In this document: positions 16,313 to 24,739 of the stretch, piece after piece
Layout: the number at the start of each line of letters is the position of its first letter
Position numbering within the stretch: position 1 is the stretch's first letter
Origin: an uncultured Pelagibacteraceae bacterium
GTDB lineage: Bacteria > Pseudomonadota > Alphaproteobacteria > Pelagibacterales > Pelagibacteraceae
DNA length: 64,000 nucleotides
Assembly (NCBI GenBank): GCA_902523895.1
Contig: CABZAZ010000001.1
Location: forward strand, 124,001 to 188,000
Direction: 5' to 3'
Position numbers and translations under genes: made by a program
Notes under the pieces: model-generated
Told to the model about the DNA's origin: nothing
Database searches by the model: none
Seen by the model: the letters and a program-made list of their open reading frames with translations, nothing else

Positions 16313-17359
16313 CTAATCCTTTTTTCCTACTATTTCATTAAAGTTTTTTACACCATCTTTTAATAGTATTTCCTTTAGTTCTTTTTTAATTAGACCAACA
16401 ATATTTGGACCTCTAAAAACCATGCCTGTATAAAGTTGTAAATAATCAGCTCCTGCTAAAAATTTTTGATAAGCAGATCTGCCAGAGTCCACACCACCTA
16501 CGCCTATAATTTTAATTCTGCCTTTTAAAACTTTATAAAATTTTCTGATTAACTCTGAGGACTTTAACTCAATAGGTTTCCCGGATAATCCTCCTTTTTG
16601 ATGGCTTTGAGTATTTTGTAAATTTTCTCTTGTTGTATCAGATGTGTTAGAAATTATAGCAGCTTCTATCTTGTTATCTAAAAGCACTTCAGAAATTTTC
16701 ATAATTTCTTTATCATTAATATCTGGTGATACTTTTACCGCTATAGGTGTTTTAGAGTTTAGATTTCTCTTCTCTTTTTCTATTAGTTTTAAAAGATCAT
16801 CTAATTTTTTTTGATCGTGAAAGTTTCTTAAATCTTCGGTGTTTGGTGAGGAAATATTAACAGTGATATAATCAGAGACCCCGTTAAACATTTTTAAACA
16901 CTTTATATAATCATTTGTTCTATCTTCTGAGTCTTTATTAGGTCCAATATTTATTCCAAGTAATCCAGTTGGATTATTTCTTTTAATTCGATCTGCAATA
17001 TTTTTTGAACCTAGATTATTGAAACCAAGTCTATTTATCAGGGCCTCATCTTCTACTAGTCTAAAAACTCTAGGTTTGGGATTTCCGTATTGTTCTAATG
17101 GCGTAACAGTTCCTACTTCGACGAAACCAAACCCTAAATTGAACAATGAATTATATACCTCGGCATTCTTATCAAATCCCGCCGCCATACCAATTGGATT
17201 TTCTATTTCTTTATTAAATAATTTAGTCTTAAAAAGAGGATTATTTTTTTCTTCATCTAAAATATTTGGGATAAAATTAAATTTTAGCGACTTTATCGCT
17301 AAACTATGAGCCGTCTCGGGATCTAATTTAAAAATTAAAGATCTTAAATTTGAAAACAT
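16313..17359 (-). CDS. pyrD: Dihydroorotate dehydrogenase (quinone), class 2
   Basis: Oxidises dihydroorotate to orotate in pyrimidine synthesis, passing electrons to membrane quinone through FMN. The 348-residue protein has 'GMAAGFDKNAEV', 'FVEVGTVTPLEQYGNPKPRVFRL', and the catalytic-serine region 'TVNISSPNTEDLR', all class 2 features; the FMN-binding 'IGVGGVDSG' is near the end. An N-terminal hydrophobic helix fits membrane association. Its start codon shares one base with the lysS stop (TAATG), so it is coupled to lysS. Confidence 0.96.
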   Translation of the reverse strand: MFSNLRSLIFKLDPETAHSLAIKSLKFNFIPNILDEEKNNPLFKTKLFNKEIENPIGMAAGFDKNAEVYNSLFNLGFGFVEVGTVTPLEQYGNPKPRVFRLVEDEALINRLGFNNLGSKNIADRIKRNNPTGLLGINIGPNKDSEDRTNDYIKCLKMFNGVSDYITVNISSPNTEDLRNFHDQKKLDDLLKLIEKEKRNLNSKTPIAVKVSPDINDKEIMKISEVLLDNKIEAAIISNTSDTTRENLQNTQSHQKGGLSGKPIELKSSELIRKFYKVLKGRIKIIGVGGVDSGRSAYQKFLAGADYLQLYTGMVFRGPNIVGLIKKELKEILLKDGVKNFNEIVGKKD

Positions 17360-18921
17360 TATTTAATTTTATTTAATATAAGATCTTTTGTTTCTTTCAC
17401 ACCAAAAAAACTTATAAAAAAACCCATCCTTGGTCCATTTTCGTCTCCAAAAACTACTTCATAAATTAATTTAAACCAATCTCGAAGGTTCTCAGTGTAT
17501 CCATTTTCTTTACCAGTCGAATATATCATTGTTTGAATATCTTCTGGTTTCATTTTGTCGTCACATTTATCTAAAGTTTTTACCAGAGCTTCTAAAGCTT
17601 TTTTTTCTTCACCATTAGGCTTTTTATATTTTTTTTTCAATTTTATTACGTCGTTAAAATATTTTATTGCATAGCCTACTAAATTATCAAAGATAGGATT
17701 ATCTTTCTCAGAAATGTCTTTTTTATATTTTTTAACAAATTTCCAAAGAAGTTCTTTGCTGTCAGCATTACTTGTTTCAACCAAGTTTAATAACATCGAA
17801 AACGACATAATCATATTTTCTTTAGGCACCAAACTATTATGAACATGCCACACAGGATTCATAAGTAGCTGCAACTCATTTTGATTTTTTGCTTTCTCAA
17901 TCAGATCCAAATAATCATCGACAGTTTTTGAAACTATTTCTTTGTAAAGTTTTTTTGCTCTTTTTGGATTTTGATACATATACAGCGACAAACTTTCAGG
18001 AGAAGCATACTCTAGCCATTGATCAATAGTAATGCCGTTTCCCTTTGATTTTGAAATCTTCTCTCCTTTTTCATCCAAAAATAGTTCATATGCAAACCCT
18101 GAGGGATTTGTTTTTCCAATCAATTTGATAATTTTTGTTGAAAGTATTGCACTCTCTATAAGATCTTTTCCATACATTTCAAAATCAACATCTAGTGCAT
18201 ACCATCTCATAGCCCAATCGACTTTCCACTGTAATTTACAATTTCCATCATAAATGCTTGTTTCCAAATCTTTTCCATTATTATCAAAAACAATAATAGA
18301 TTTTTCTTTATTAATATTTTTTACAGGTATTTCTAGAACATGACCCGTAACCGGACAAATTGGAAGAAATGGACTATACGTTTTTTGTCTCTCTTTTCCT
18401 AGTGTAGGAAGTATTATATTCATTATACCGTCATAATTCTCTAAAATAACTTGGAGAGAAGAGTTAAAGAAACCTGATTTATAAAGTGATGTTGAACTTT
18501 TAAAATTATATTTAAATTTAAAATTGTTTAAAAATTTTTTTAGCATTTCATTGTTATGCTCACCAAAACTATTAAATTTTTGAAAGGGATCAGGCACATT
18601 AGTAAGCGGTTTGTGCAAATTTTTTTCTAATAATTCTTTTTGTGGAACGTTGTCAGGTACTTTTCTAAGACCATCCATATCATCTGAAAAAGTAATGATT
18701 TCAGTTGGTAAATCAGTCAAATGGTTTAGTGCATTTACAATCATTGATGTCCTTGCAACTTCTCCAAAAGTTCCTATATGTGGAAGGCCACTAGGACCAT
18801 AACCTGTTTGGAGAATTATTTTGCCTTTTTTTTCTATAAAAGATTTTCTTTCTCGAAGCATTTTTTTTGCTTCAACGAAAGGCCATGCACTTGTTTTATC
18901 AAAATTCTCTTTTTTAATCAT
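17359..18921 (-). CDS. lysS: Lysyl-tRNA synthetase, class I
   Basis: A 520-residue class I aminoacyl-tRNA synthetase, the type found in archaea and alphaproteobacteria instead of the usual class II LysRS. The HIGH motif is 'GPSGLPHIGTFGE' (HIG at 48-50), the KMSKS-like motif is 'KISKSKGNG' at about residue 290, and 'TEIITFSDDMDGLRKVP' is specific to class I LysRS. It is followed by pyrD with a one-base overlap. It is divergent from trkH with an 88-base gap, which must hold both promoters. Confidence 0.96.
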   Translation of the reverse strand: MIKKENFDKTSAWPFVEAKKMLRERKSFIEKKGKIILQTGYGPSGLPHIGTFGEVARTSMIVNALNHLTDLPTEIITFSDDMDGLRKVPDNVPQKELLEKNLHKPLTNVPDPFQKFNSFGEHNNEMLKKFLNNFKFKYNFKSSTSLYKSGFFNSSLQVILENYDGIMNIILPTLGKERQKTYSPFLPICPVTGHVLEIPVKNINKEKSIIVFDNNGKDLETSIYDGNCKLQWKVDWAMRWYALDVDFEMYGKDLIESAILSTKIIKLIGKTNPSGFAYELFLDEKGEKISKSKGNGITIDQWLEYASPESLSLYMYQNPKRAKKLYKEIVSKTVDDYLDLIEKAKNQNELQLLMNPVWHVHNSLVPKENMIMSFSMLLNLVETSNADSKELLWKFVKKYKKDISEKDNPIFDNLVGYAIKYFNDVIKLKKKYKKPNGEEKKALEALVKTLDKCDDKMKPEDIQTMIYSTGKENGYTENLRDWFKLIYEVVFGDENGPRMGFFISFFGVKETKDLILNKIK

Positions 18922-19009
18922 GATTAATTCAAATAAAATCTTAAATTAACGCTTTAACTTATTCTTATAGAGTTGAAATTTATTTACCATAAAATAATGT
19001 TCTATCAAA

Positions 19010-20449
19010 ATGTCTAATTATAAAACTGTTTTTTTTACACTTGGAATTCTTCAAATAATTCTTGGAATTTTTATGTTGATCCCAATATTTGTTCAATTTT
19101 TTTTTAATGAAATTGACTCCTCTTTTTTTGGTGCCTCAATTATTACAGTTATTTTTGGTACGCTATTTTTTTTATCTAATCTTGATCATGATAAGAAGTT
19201 AAATTTACAACAAGCTTTTTTATTAACCGCGCTATCTTGGCTAAGTATCGCAATTTTTGGCTCACTTCCTCTAATATTTTCTGAAGTCAATTTCTCATTC
19301 ACCAATGCATTTTTTGAGAGTATGTCAGGCATTACAACAACTGGTTCAACAATCATTCCAAACTTAGAGGAGATGCCCAAAGCAATTTTGCTTTGGAGAG
19401 CAATTCTTCAATGGTTGGGTGGTATTGGAATAATTGTTATGGCGATCACTTTGATGCCAATAATGAATGTCGGTGGTATGCAATTATTTAAAATTTCTAA
19501 CAGTGACTCATCAGAAAAAATTCTTCCTAAATCAAAAGAAATTGCATTAAGATTAATTTATATTTATTCAGGTCTTACTACACTATGTGCAATATCATAT
19601 AAAATTCTTGGGATGAATACTTTTGATAGTATAACTCATTCTATGACAACTATAGCAACTGGGGGGTTTTCAAACTATAACGAGTCCATTGGTTTCTTTA
19701 ACAGTTTTTCAATAGAGGTTTCAGCAATGATTTTTATTATCTTGGGAAGTTTACCTTTTATCGCTTATATCAAATTCTTAAACGGTAACAGAAGAATTTT
19801 TTTTTCAGATATTCAAATTAGAACTTTTCTAAAAATAATCATAATAAGTATTCTGGTCTTATCAATTTATTTGTTTTTAGATAAATCATCTGAACTAAAC
19901 TTCAGAACAGTTTTATTCAATGTAATATCAATTTTGACAGGAACTGGATATGTAAATGCACAATTTGATAACTGGGGTGGATTTCCTTTAATTATATTTA
20001 TAGGTTTAATGTTTATCGGTGGATGTGCTGGCTCAACAACCTGTGGTATAAAAATATTTAGATTTCAAATACTTTATTCATTTGTTTTGAATCAACTAAA
20101 AAAAATTATTTATCCTAAGGGAATTTTTGTTCTAAAATATAATCAAAGTCCTGTTGATGATAAATTTACTGCATCAATTATCTCTTTCATTTATATGTAC
20201 CTAGTAATTTTTTTTGCGATTACAGCATTATTATCTTTGACGGGTCTTGACTTTATTACCTCAATTTCTGGTGCTGCAACATCTATTTCAAATGTAGGAC
20301 CTGGCCTAGGTTCAACTATTGGGCCAAACGGAAATTTTTCATCCCTACCTGATATCTCTAAGTGGATTTTAAGCTTTGGTATGATTTTGGGTAGATTGGA
20401 ATTATTTGCAATCCTTGTGTTATTTTTACCATCTTTTTGGAGGAATTAA
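19010..20449 (+). CDS. trkH: TrkH-family potassium uptake membrane subunit
   Basis: A 479-residue inner-membrane protein built of four membrane-pore-membrane units. The pore loops are recognisable as 'SGITTTGST', 'IATGGFSNY', 'ILTGTGYVNA' and 'SISNVGPGLG', whose glycines form the K+ selectivity filter. TrkH works with a cytoplasmic NAD/ATP-binding subunit (TrkA), which is not in this window. It is the first gene of a plus-strand group; the next gene starts 2 bases after its stop. Confidence 0.95.
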   Translation: MSNYKTVFFTLGILQIILGIFMLIPIFVQFFFNEIDSSFFGASIITVIFGTLFFLSNLDHDKKLNLQQAFLLTALSWLSIAIFGSLPLIFSEVNFSFTNAFFESMSGITTTGSTIIPNLEEMPKAILLWRAILQWLGGIGIIVMAITLMPIMNVGGMQLFKISNSDSSEKILPKSKEIALRLIYIYSGLTTLCAISYKILGMNTFDSITHSMTTIATGGFSNYNESIGFFNSFSIEVSAMIFIILGSLPFIAYIKFLNGNRRIFFSDIQIRTFLKIIIISILVLSIYLFLDKSSELNFRTVLFNVISILTGTGYVNAQFDNWGGFPLIIFIGLMFIGGCAGSTTCGIKIFRFQILYSFVLNQLKKIIYPKGIFVLKYNQSPVDDKFTASIISFIYMYLVIFFAITALLSLTGLDFITSISGAATSISNVGPGLGSTIGPNGNFSSLPDISKWILSFGMILGRLELFAILVLFLPSFWRN

Positions 20450-20451
20450 AT

Positions 20452-21828
20452 TTGATAGAAGTTAAAAAAAATTCTTTGTCTGAAATGTTCTCGGTTTATT
20501 TTGACAAAAGAATGCTCAAAATTTTATTGCTTGGTGCAATATCAGGTTTTCCATGGGTTTTGATCGGAAGTAGTCTAAGTTTATGGTTGAAAGAAGATGG
20601 ACTAAGTAGATCAACTGTTGGATGGGCTGGATTAATTTTTGCCGTTTACGCATTTAATTATCTATGGGCACCTTTAATAGATAGAATACAAATACCATAT
20701 TTAACAAAAAAAATAGGTCACAGAAGAGGATGGATTGTTTTGATGCAAATTATCATCTTACTCTCACTTGCTCTTTGGAGTTTACTCGATCCATCTGAAA
20801 ATTTAGCTTTAGTTGTTTCAGTAGGCTTAATAATTGCTATAGCATCATCAACTCAAGATATAACAGTTGATGCTTTAAGAATTGAACAGATTGGTGAAAA
20901 TGAGGGTAAATCCATGGCCGCTGGAGCCGCAATGGCGGTTGTCGGTTGGTGGACAGGATACAAGTTAGGAGGAGTACTATCATTATTTGCAGCAGATATT
21001 CTACAAAACATTGGTTTTGAAAATTATTGGCAACTAACTTTCTTAATTTTGGGGATTTTAGTAATTTTAATGAACATTGGCTTAATGTTCGTTGACGAGT
21101 CTGGAAATTTAGAGAGACAAAATCAACAAAAAGAAAATGATAAATTGATATCATCTCAATTTAAAAAAGAAAATATATTTACAAAATTGATAACCTGGGT
21201 TGCTGGAACAATTAGTGGTCCAATCATTAGTTTTTTTAAAAAAAATGGCTTTTCGATTGCTCTAGGAATTTTAGGATTTGTTTTTTTATTTAAAGTGGGG
21301 GAGGCATTTCTTGGAAGGATGTCTATAATTTTTTATAAAGAAATAGGTTTTAGTAAGTCGGATATCGCTATTTACTCTAAAACGTTAGGTTGGATCACTA
21401 CTGTGACGTTTACTCTTTTAGGTGGACTTTTTGTAATAAGATCCGGGGTTTTAAAAGCAATGTTTTTTGCTGGAGTAATGATGGCAAGCACAAACCTTTT
21501 ATTTAGTGTGTTGGCCTGGAGCGATAAATCAGAATTTTTATTTGCTATTGCAGTTATTTTTGACGATATAGCTGCTGCATTTGCAACAGTAGCTTTTGTA
21601 GCCTTTATATCTATGCTCGTAGACAGAGCCTATACAGCAACTCAATATGCACTCCTAGCGTCGATAGGCACCGCTGGTAGAACAACTTTAGCCTCCTCCT
21701 CTGGTGCACTTGTTGATTGGTTAAATGGTGATTGGGGAATATTTTTTATTTTAACTGCGCTAATGGTCATTCCTTCATTAATAATCCTATGGATTATGAA
21801 AAATAAACTACAACTAAGTGAAAAATAA
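20452..21828 (+). CDS. ampG: MFS transporter, AmpG-like (muropeptide permease)
   Basis: A major-facilitator protein with about twelve helices, resembling AmpG: 'LGAISGFPWVLIGSSLSLWLKEDG' (quoted in part) near the N terminus and 'SSTQDITVDALRIE' in the first half are typical AmpG motifs. AmpG imports anhydro-muropeptides released from the wall. The track starts at a TTG at 20437 inside trkH. I prefer the TTG at 20452, which has a strong GGAGG eight bases upstream and gives 458 residues. The next gene encodes an NlpC/P60 peptidase, which fits a muropeptide-recycling role; transport of another solute is possible. Confidence 0.82.
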   Translation: MIEVKKNSLSEMFSVYFDKRMLKILLLGAISGFPWVLIGSSLSLWLKEDGLSRSTVGWAGLIFAVYAFNYLWAPLIDRIQIPYLTKKIGHRRGWIVLMQIIILLSLALWSLLDPSENLALVVSVGLIIAIASSTQDITVDALRIEQIGENEGKSMAAGAAMAVVGWWTGYKLGGVLSLFAADILQNIGFENYWQLTFLILGILVILMNIGLMFVDESGNLERQNQQKENDKLISSQFKKENIFTKLITWVAGTISGPIISFFKKNGFSIALGILGFVFLFKVGEAFLGRMSIIFYKEIGFSKSDIAIYSKTLGWITTVTFTLLGGLFVIRSGVLKAMFFAGVMMASTNLLFSVLAWSDKSEFLFAIAVIFDDIAAAFATVAFVAFISMLVDRAYTATQYALLASIGTAGRTTLASSSGALVDWLNGDWGIFFILTALMVIPSLIILWIMKNKLQLSEK

Positions 21829-22570
21829 TTTTTTAAATAAATCTGTAGCTAACGTTTACTTAAAACCATCTTCTAATTCTGAGGTAGTTTCGCAAATTCT
21901 ATATGGAGAGAAATTTAAGATTCTATTGAAAAGAAAAAAATATTTAAAAATAAAAACTCATTATGACAATTATATTGGATATATAAAAAAAGATGAGTTT
22001 TTAGAAAGTTTTAAACCCTCACATAAAGTTTCAAAGATTAAGTCTAGAATTTTCTTTAAAAAAGGTAAAAGATTTTTATCTTCAAACCATTATCTATATT
22101 ATGGATCTGGGGTGTGTATAAGAAATGAAAATAAGAAGTATATTGAATTTGAAAAAAATAAATGGATCCAAAAAAGTGATATCAAAAATATTGATCATTA
22201 TGAAAAAAATTATATCAAAGTATTCAAATTCTTTTTAAACACAAAATACTTATGGGGCGGAAAAACCTGTGTCGGTATCGATTGTTCAGCATTAATTCAA
22301 ATTTATTTTTATTACAACAGAATATTTTTTCCAAGAGATACAAAAGACCAAATAAGATTTTGTGAAAGAAAAAGAGGTAAAAAACGACTTAAAGGAGACA
22401 TCGTATTTTGGAAAGGACATGTTGGTATATGTCTAAATAAGTCTAGATTTATTCATGCTTATGGACCAAAAAAGAAGGTGTTAATAATGCCAACAGTACA
22501 AACAATTAAATTAATTGATAAAACCGCAAATCTGAAAGTTAAAAAAGTAAGTAATATTAGTAATATTTAA
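21818..22570 (+). CDS. NlpC/P60 cysteine peptidase with N-terminal SH3-like domain
   Basis: A 250-residue protein beginning with a bacterial SH3-like domain (about 10-65, 'VYLKPSSNSEVVSQILYGEK'), a linker domain, and a C-terminal NlpC/P60 domain. The peptidase motifs are visible: 'GVDCSALIQ' (catalytic Cys), 'GDIVFWKGHVGICL' (His), and 'FIHAYGP' as the third element. No signal peptide is seen, so it is probably cytoplasmic, as expected for D-glutamyl-diaminopimelate endopeptidases that trim imported muropeptides (YkfC-like). The start is GTG inside the last 11 bases of ampG, so they are coupled. It ends 4 bases into the convergent tyrC. Confidence 0.85.
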   Translation: MKNNFLNKSVANVYLKPSSNSEVVSQILYGEKFKILLKRKKYLKIKTHYDNYIGYIKKDEFLESFKPSHKVSKIKSRIFFKKGKRFLSSNHYLYYGSGVCIRNENKKYIEFEKNKWIQKSDIKNIDHYEKNYIKVFKFFLNTKYLWGGKTCVGIDCSALIQIYFYYNRIFFPRDTKDQIRFCERKRGKKRLKGDIVFWKGHVGICLNKSRFIHAYGPKKKVLIMPTVQTIKLIDKTANLKVKKVSNISNI

Positions 22571-23463
22571 TCTCTACCAAAGTCAGGTTTGTTTACATCC
22601 TGTTTTAATTTAATAATTTTAGACCTAACTTTTTTAGTCTGAGATAATTTTTTTAAAATTGATTTATTATTTTTGGAATTTATATCTTTTTTGAAAGATT
22701 TTAAGTTTTTGATAAATAAGTCTATAGCTTTTGTAACATTAACTTTGTTATCAAAAAAAATATCTCTCCACATAATTTCATTTGAAGCAGCTATTCTTGA
22801 AAAATCTCTCAACCCCCCAGCACTGTATTTGATAAGCCCAAATTTGAATATTTTTTCAAAATCTTGAGCCGATTTAACCAAATTATAGGCAATTAAATGT
22901 GGTAAATGACTTGTGATAGAAAAAACTTTGTCATGTTTTTCAGAGTTCATAATAACAGTTTTTGAGCCCATCTTTTTCCAAAAAGAAATTAAAAATTTTA
23001 AATTCTTAGAACTTGTTTTTTTATCCTTAATTAATACACACCATTTATCCTCAAACATATCAGCTTTTCCAAATTCTGGTCCACTCACCTCTGATCCAGC
23101 GATAGGGTGACTCCTAATCCAATTTATACCACGCTTCAAAAATTTTTTAATTATTTTTGATGACTCTATTTTTGAAGATCCCACATCAGTAATTAGTGTC
23201 TTTGGCGAAATAGTTTTATTAATTTTAAGAATAAGTTTTTTATATTCACCTGTTGATGTACAAACAATCACTAAGTTTGAATTTACCAAACCATCTTTAA
23301 GAGACTTAACAATTGTTCCAGATAGTCTAAGACTTTTTATTTTAGCTATATTAGATTTTGATTTTTCATAAATAAATATTTTTTTTGCTATTTTTTTTTT
23401 GGAAATCCTCCTTACTAAAGAAGAGCCTAATAACCCACAGCCTATAATTAATATATTTCTCAT
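22567..23463 (-). CDS. tyrC: Prephenate/arogenate (cyclohexadienyl) dehydrogenase
   Basis: A 298-residue enzyme of tyrosine synthesis that decarboxylates prephenate or arogenate with NAD(P)+. The N-terminal Rossmann motif is 'IIGCGLLGSSL'; 'DVGSSK' and 'RSHPIAGSEVSGPEFG' are the family's catalytic-region motifs. It follows hisC with a 4-base ATGA overlap. The hisC-tyrC pair divergent from metX is a common alphaproteobacterial arrangement. Whether prephenate or arogenate is preferred cannot be told. Confidence 0.92.
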   Translation of the reverse strand: MRNILIIGCGLLGSSLVRRISKKKIAKKIFIYEKSKSNIAKIKSLRLSGTIVKSLKDGLVNSNLVIVCTSTGEYKKLILKINKTISPKTLITDVGSSKIESSKIIKKFLKRGINWIRSHPIAGSEVSGPEFGKADMFEDKWCVLIKDKKTSSKNLKFLISFWKKMGSKTVIMNSEKHDKVFSITSHLPHLIAYNLVKSAQDFEKIFKFGLIKYSAGGLRDFSRIAASNEIMWRDIFFDNKVNVTKAIDLFIKNLKSFKKDINSKNNKSILKKLSQTKKVRSKIIKLKQDVNKPDFGRD

Positions 23464-24545
23464 TTTCTAAATATATTTTGTGTTGCTTTGATAAATTTCA
23501 TATTTTCCTCTTTTGACCCAATCGTTAATCTTAGCATATTTTTTATTTTATAACCTTCTTCAGTAGGCCTTAAAATAATTCCCTTTTTTTTTAATTTTTC
23601 ATAGAAACTATTAGCTTTTAGTTTACATTTATTAAAATTCAATAATAGAAAGTTAGCAGAAACTTTATTTGAGCTAATATCATAATTGCTCAAAAAATTT
23701 TTCAGTTTTGTAGCATAAATATGATTATGTTTTACTGAACGTGAAATAAATTTTTTATCCTTAAGTGACTCAATAGCTGCTTTTTGAGCTACTTCATTAA
23801 CATTAAATGGAGGTTTAATAACATTCAAAGCATCAATAATTTTTTTTGAACCATATCCCCAACCAATTCTTAGAGATGATAGTCCGTAGATTTTTGAGAA
23901 TGTCCTTAATATAAAAACATTCTGCTTATTCTTGAATAAATCTAAACCAGATTTATAGTCTCTATTTTGCATGTACTCTGCATAAGCATCATCTACAACA
24001 AGTAAGATATTTTTTCTTAATCTTTTTCTTAAATCAATTAATTCAAAACTGTTCAAGTAAGTGCCAGTCGGATTATTTGGATTGGCAAGAAATACAATTT
24101 TAGTTTTATTGCTTACTTTTTTAATTATTTCAGAGACAGAAACTTTAAAATTTTTTTCTTTGGCAAAAACAACTTTTGCACCTACTATTTTTGCATATAT
24201 TCTGTACATTAAAAAACTAAACTGAGGAAGAATTACTTCATCTTTTGGTTTAAGGAAAAGTTGGCATAACATTTGAATAACTTCGTCTGAACCAGCTCCA
24301 CAAATTATTTTTTCTTTGTCACAACTAAATTTTTTTGAGATCTGACTTCGTAATTTTTTAGACTTTCCATCAGGATATCTGAAAAGACTTAATTTTTTAT
24401 TTGATATTGCTTTCTTAGCCTTGGCACTTACTCCTAGAGCTGATTCATTTGCTGAAAGTTTAATGATTTTATTAAAACTCTTAATAGTTGATTTGCCAGG
24501 TTGATATGCCTCAATATTAAATTTTTTAAATTTTATAGTTGTCAT
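23460..24545 (-). CDS. hisC: Histidinol-phosphate / aromatic aminotransferase
   Basis: A 361-residue fold type I PLP aminotransferase. It has 'LSANESALGVS' at the N terminus, 'FLANPNNPTGTY', 'DDAYAEYM', and the PLP-lysine motif 'TFSKIYGLSSLRIGWGYG'. HisC converts imidazole-acetol phosphate to histidinol phosphate, and many members also transaminate aromatic keto acids. Its pairing with tyrC suggests use in phenylalanine/tyrosine synthesis as well as histidine. It is divergent from the metX leader. Confidence 0.92.
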   Translation of the reverse strand: MTTIKFKKFNIEAYQPGKSTIKSFNKIIKLSANESALGVSAKAKKAISNKKLSLFRYPDGKSKKLRSQISKKFSCDKEKIICGAGSDEVIQMLCQLFLKPKDEVILPQFSFLMYRIYAKIVGAKVVFAKEKNFKVSVSEIIKKVSNKTKIVFLANPNNPTGTYLNSFELIDLRKRLRKNILLVVDDAYAEYMQNRDYKSGLDLFKNKQNVFILRTFSKIYGLSSLRIGWGYGSKKIIDALNVIKPPFNVNEVAQKAAIESLKDKKFISRSVKHNHIYATKLKNFLSNYDISSNKVSANFLLLNFNKCKLKANSFYEKLKKKGIILRPTEEGYKIKNMLRLTIGSKEENMKFIKATQNIFRK

Positions 24546-24617
24546 CTTTTAAATTTTAGCCTCTTTATAGATAAAATAACAAATTTTCATATAGTATTAG
24601 TTCAAATATTTTAAAAA

Positions 24618-24646
24618 TTGACATACTAAATAACATCTTGTACAAA
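24618..24646 (+). promoter_or_regulatory. Sigma-70-type promoter of metX
   Basis: TTGACA (24618-24623), a 17-base spacer, then TACAAA (24641-24646). The -35 is perfect and the -10 is fair. The expected start site, about seven bases on, is near 24653, exactly the first base of the riboswitch P1 helix. That agreement supports both features. Confidence 0.7.
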
Positions 24647-24650
24647 AATT

Positions 24651-24702
24651 ATGCGCTGATTTAACTGAATTGCGAGCGCTCTAAAAAAACCGCTAAAAAA
24701 GT
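24651..24702 (+). ncRNA. SAM-II riboswitch upstream of metX
   Basis: GCGCTGATTTAAC...ATTGCGAGCGC followed by CGCTAAAAAAG closely matches the SAM-II (metA) aptamer, which is typical of alphaproteobacterial metA/metX leaders and was crystallised from a marine metagenome. P1 pairs GCGCT (24653-24657) with AGCGC (24675-24679). The pseudoknot pairs TTGCG (24670-24674) with CGC(T)AA (24691-24696), with one bulged T. Binding of SAM should lower metX expression. The 3' strand lies 38 bases before the metX ATG and is not a Shine-Dalgarno, so how the switch acts on expression is unclear. An A7C/GT7 hairpin (24683-24690 with 24701-24708) encloses the pseudoknot strand in its loop. Confidence 0.9.
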
Positions 24703-24739
24703 TTTTTTTCTCTCAATTCAATAATTAGCATTAATAATT

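Noticed and set aside
24683-24709. Classical Rho-independent terminator in the metX leader
   Set aside because: The stem is almost entirely A-U with one G-C pair, too weak for a confident terminator call. It is kept only as a possible alternative structure in the findings.
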